Origin: Conus ventricosus
Lineage: Eukaryota; Mollusca; Gastropoda; Neogastropoda; Conidae
DNA length: 64,000 nt
Direction: 5' to 3'
Assembly: GCA_018398815.1 (NCBI GenBank)
Contig: CM031618.1
Coordinates: forward strand, 56,459,510-56,523,509
The notes under the pieces were generated by a model that saw nothing but the letters and a program-made list of their open reading frames with translations, had not been told where the DNA came from and did no database searches. How positions within the stretch are numbered: the stretch's first letter is position 1; each line of letters opens with the position of its first letter. Below, one piece after another: positions 60,704 to 64,000 of this stretch. A program made the translations under genes and the position numbers.

Positions 60704-60817
60704 CTCTTCGTCTTTAAACCAGGACAGACTCTCGGCGGTGAGGACGAACCAGAAGTCCTTGGAGCCGCCCTTGATGAAGCTGATGTTGTGCAGCGACAGC
60801 CAGCCTTTGCGGATCAC
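60704..60817 (-). CDS. DNM: Dynamin exon A: start of PH domain
   Basis: Acceptor GATTGCGCAG before 60817; donor GTGAGT after 60704. The 114 bp encode [20 protein letters not shown] then [18 protein letters not shown], in phase 0 at both ends. The SFIKGG turn is variable loop 1, which in vertebrate dynamin (GIMKGG) inserts into the membrane and is needed for fission. Phe and Ile here keep that loop hydrophobic. The exon ends at the acidic loop KDEE, after which one of the three B exons continues with EK(D/E)K. It is the first dynamin coding exon in the window; GTPase and stalk exons must lie to the right of 64000. Confidence 0.97.
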
Positions 60818-61261
60818 CTGCGCAATCATCTGTCCTCGTGCAGTCTCTGTGTCATGTCTCACCACTTCCAAGTCAAAGGGAGGATATGGCAGTCAGGTGT
60901 TTAAAAAAAAAATGGTCATGCATGAAAGAATGGAGGGAAGTCAGTGTATCGGAAGAAGTTTCACCACTCAATGGTGATCTTGGATGGCCGAGTCTGAAAA
61001 CTTTGTAAGCCTGAGAGTGAGAGGAAAGGGGGGGGGGGGGGGGGGGGGGGGAGGTGTTGGGTGTGGGTAGAGGGGATGTAGTATAGCATACCATGGGCAG
61101 GCATCCATTGGTCAATCATTTCAGGCATATATGATAACATGCTTTTCTTTCCACTCAATTCTGATAACCACACTTTACTATTCTGTAGCCTTAACTGAAT
61201 ACTGGACATTTTGCGAGAGAGAGAGGAGAGAGAGAAAGAGAGAGAGAGAGAGGAGAGAGGA
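60818..61261 (-). other. Dynamin intron upstream of exon A
   Basis: Holds a G-run at 61030-61051 and GA repeats at 61215-61260, where LINE copy 2 is inserted. A short splice-framed stretch at 60961-60993 (TRPSKITIEW then stop) is considered under rejected items. Confidence 0.6.
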
Positions 61262-64000
61262 GATAAGATAAGATAATGTTGCTTATAGCCCAGCCGACCG
61301 CAAAGGGCCACATCAGGGCTGTCACCACGTTAAAATCAACTCACCAGTCATAAAAAAAAAAAAAAAACACCACTTCACACATCTCTTTAAATGACATCGT
61401 CTAGAAACGTACCAGAAACTTCATTAAAAATCTTTCGTCCGTAAAATCTTAAATCAGATGAAAAATGTTAATCTCTCTCAAAAACTCAAGGATCACATCA
61501 GGCGGGACATCCTGAACAGGATCTTCATGGACTCCGCCGTAAAATGTTTGTGTCTCACATCGTGCAAGTCCCAACACTCTAAAAGAACATGTTTCAGTGT
61601 GAGTGGCGCATGACATGGAATGCACCACGGAGCTTCTTCACTCTTTAAAAGGTAGGCATGGGTAAAATACGAATGGCCGGTGTGCAGCCGGCACAGAACC
61701 GTTTCCTCTTTACGACCTCCCGACGTGGATGGGAGGAAGTCCTTAAGGTTTGGACGGATCTGAAAGAGTTTGTTATTCGTCTGTGTGTTCCAATCCTCCT
61801 GCCAGAGGTCTCTCACATAATCATTAATTTTGGGTTTCACATCTGAGCAGGGGATATAAGTGTTGGACAGTTTCTCTCTTGTGGCGTTCTTGGCTAAACG
61901 ATCAACCATTTCGTTCCCGCCGATGCCAACATGACCTGGAACCCAAGCAAGAGTAATGTTGTAACCGTCCGCCTTCAACTTGCTAAAAAGTTCAAAAAAA
62001 AGTAAAAGTTCTGGATGCTGAAGGTTGCGGCCAGCTATGGCCTCCAAAGCTGACAGCGAATCCGACAGAACAAGAAAGTCCTCTTCGAAGAATGTGAGAT
62101 TATCTTCAAAGCCAGTACCAGAGCAGTAAGTTCAGCAGAATAGACAGAAGCATCTGAATGAATATGTTCCAACAGTATCTGAGAAGGAGCGCCAGGGCAG
62201 TAGGCTGCACAGGCCACTCCATCTTCAGACTTGGAACCGTCAGTGAAAACTTTTTGACAGGATGGGAATTTCGAACAGAGCTCAGCATACAAAGCCTTGT
62301 ACGCCAGAGAGCTGGTAGACTCTTTGCGAAAAGCTGCAAGATCGAAACGAATCTCTGGTGTGAAAAAGGTCCACGGAGGTTGATCCGGAAACTTGGAAAA
62401 ATCCGACACAACTCCTAGGTCTAGACCTGCATTCCGCACGTGAGGCTGCATACGAAGACCAAACGGCGGAATACATTTAGGGTTGTTTTCAAACTTACTT
62501 TGGAACGGAGGATCAAAGACACAGTCATAGGCAGGGTTTTCTGGTTCCGAGAACAGTCGGATATAGTAATTCAACGACAGTTTCAGCCTGCGGTTGGACA
62601 ATGAAGGTTCACCCGCCTCTGCGTACAGGCTGTACACAGGGGTGGTGCGGAACGCTCCAAGACAGAGACGAAGCCCTTGATGGTGGATAGGGTCCAAGAG
62701 TTTGAGGTAAGACAATCTTGCGGAGCCGTACACAGCACAACCGTAGTCCAGTTTGGAACGGACCAGGGCTCTGTAGAGGTGCAGCAAAGTTTTCTTATCA
62801 GCGCCCCAGTCGGTGTGCGCTACGACCCGCAGAATATTCAGTGCTTTCTGGCAAGCAGTTTTGAGGTTTTTGATGTGGCTGAGAAAGTTCAGTTTCTGGT
62901 CAAAAATGACTCCCAGAAATTTGGCCTCTTTAACAGCTGGAATAGGAGATTTCCCTACTTGAAGTTCAGGATCTGGAAAAAACTGACGGAAATTATGGAA
63001 GTGAATACACTGCGTCTTTGTTGGAGAAAAGGTGAAACCGTTTTCATCTGCCCATCGATGGATTTTATCCACGCAAAGCTGGAGCCTGCGCTGGACACTC
63101 GGGTACAGGCTTCCAGTTGCGTAGACAGCGAAATCATCCACAAACAATGAGCAGTCTGAACCCTGCTGAACTGATTGAACAATGTTATTAATCTTGATGC
63201 TAAAGAGGGCAGGAGACAGTATGCTCCCTGTGGAACACCCAACTCCTGCTCGTGGACATCAGAGAGAGTGGTGCCAACCCGGACCTGAAACTGTCGTTCT
63301 GCCAAAAAATTTTGAATAAAAAGCGGAAGATGACCTCGAAAACCCAGATCGTGGAGATCATGAAGTATCCCCGACTTCCAGGTGGTATCGTAGGCCTTCT
63401 CCAAGTCAAAGAAAATTGCCACTGCATGCTGTTTGTTCAGGAAAGGCGTTCCGAAGTGTAGATTCCAGACGAATCAAATGGTCAACAGTAGTCCGATGTT
63501 TGCGGAAACCACACTGTTCTTTCGCCAAAAGGCCATCGGTTTCCAGTTTCCACATGAGCCTAGCATTGACCATTTTCTCCATCAATTTACAGACACAGCT
63601 GGTCAAAGCTATGGGACGGTAGTTTGATGGATTAGAAAGATCTTTTCCAGGTTTGGGGATGGGAATAATGAGGGCTTTTCGCCAAGAGGGCGGAAAGAAA
63701 CCTGTAGTCCACACATGTGTGTATACCTGTAACAGTATCTTCAGACCTTCTTGCGGAAGATGTTTCAACAGTTGATAATGGATTTCATCTAGACCTGGAG
63801 AGGAATCACTGCAAGAGAGTAAGGCAGATTTCAGCTCGTTTAACGTGAAAGGAAGATTGTAGTCTTCCATGTTGTCTGACGAAAAGTTGCAGGGTGATTT
63901 TTCTTTAAGGGCTTTGTTTTTGACAAAAGTGGCTGATTTGTTAGAAGAAGAGGAATTCTTTTCAATGGTTGAAGCCAGCAGATTAGCAACTGCTTTCTTC
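61262..64000 (-). mobile_element. I/Jockey-type LINE copy 2, 3' half (continues past the window)
   Basis: Nearly identical to the 3' half of copy 1 (2011-4800), same strand, with an ATCTT-repeat tail starting at about 61262 in a GA-rich site and a 16-base internal T tract (61352-61367). It lies in a dynamin intron in the sense orientation, so its RNase H, RT and 3' region are transcribed as intron. The close similarity to copy 1 points to recent activity of the family. The 5' end and right target duplication are outside the window. Confidence 0.92.
61439..64000 (-). CDS. LINE copy 2 ORF2 (partial): RT and RNase H, frame-broken
   Basis: Read from the right edge: linker to the endonuclease, RT with YRPIALTS, FFDLEKAYDTTW, LFVDDFAVYAT (spread over more than one frame), then thumb (LYRALVRSKLDYG), RNase H (FTDGSKSEDG, SAELTAL, GHVGIGGNEMVDRLAKNA) and the C-terminal WCIPCHAPLTLKHVLLECWD Cys/His segment. 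The longest uninterrupted part is 62035-63147. Frame changes near 63440, 63225, 62080 and 61512 are one-base differences from copy 1, several in short C runs. Where copy 1 is broken (for example near 3885 and 2400), this copy is intact, and vice versa, so an intact parental ORF can be inferred. Confidence 0.88.

Noticed and set aside
60961..60993. Possible short exon reading TRPSKITIEW then stop, upstream of exon A
   Set aside because: The acceptor-like TTTTCAG is plausible, but a terminal exon before the PH domain would remove PH, GED and PRD. No family match supports it.

Overview
The window looks like nuclear DNA of a marine invertebrate, most likely a gastropod mollusc. The clues are a low density of short exons in long introns, many (GT)n, (GA)n and homopolymer tracts, a tRNA-derived SINE with an ATT-repeat tail, and an I/Jockey-type LINE of a kind common in molluscs. 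The species is an inference. No bacterial features (operons, ribosome-binding sites, CRISPR) are present.

Only one host gene can be recognised: the 3' half of a dynamin (DNM/shibire) gene on the minus strand, from about 60817 down to a stop at 19381. In transcript order the exons are: exon A, start of the PH domain (60704-60817); three alternative versions of the next PH exon, B1 (55973-56082), B2 (54131-54237) and B3 (48935-49041); exon C, end of the PH domain (39716-39842); exon D, start of the GED/stalk return segment (39078-39224); two alternative versions of the next GED exon, E1 (35895-35948) and E2 (35606-35662); exon F, rest of the GED and start of the proline-rich domain (23893-24087); exon G (22979-23136); and terminal exon H (19381-19456). 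The GTPase and most stalk exons must lie beyond the right edge. Every junction has GT/AG sites and matching phase. B1, B2 and B3 each enter in phase 0 and leave in phase 2, so using two together would break the frame. With E1/E2 and a possible second C-terminal exon (20452-20536), the locus could encode at least 6, perhaps 12, isoforms that differ in membrane-binding and assembly surfaces. This is the most interesting system in the window.

Mobile elements: a near full-length LINE (2011-7976, minus) lies 11 kb past the dynamin stop, flanked by a 12-bp target-site duplication inside a GT repeat. A second copy (61262 to beyond 64000, minus) sits in the dynamin intron upstream of exon A. Tiny 5'-truncated copies of the same 3' end occur at 12326-12451 and 46477-46532, each with a target-site duplication, and a diverged one at about 14820. 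A decayed relative lies at 9830-10440. Two TIR elements (29029-29735; 45787-46178) and a SINE (194-725) are also present.

Repeats: a 1.2-kb, 16-bp G-rich minisatellite (20682-21895) lies in the last dynamin intron, a 47-bp minisatellite at 9160-9785 adjoins a near-perfect 57-bp hairpin (9002-9158), and there are about a dozen smaller tandem duplications. Single-base indels, often in short homopolymers, interrupt both LINE copies and the dynamin GED exon. At least part of these probably reflect long-read assembly errors, so frame breaks should be read with caution.
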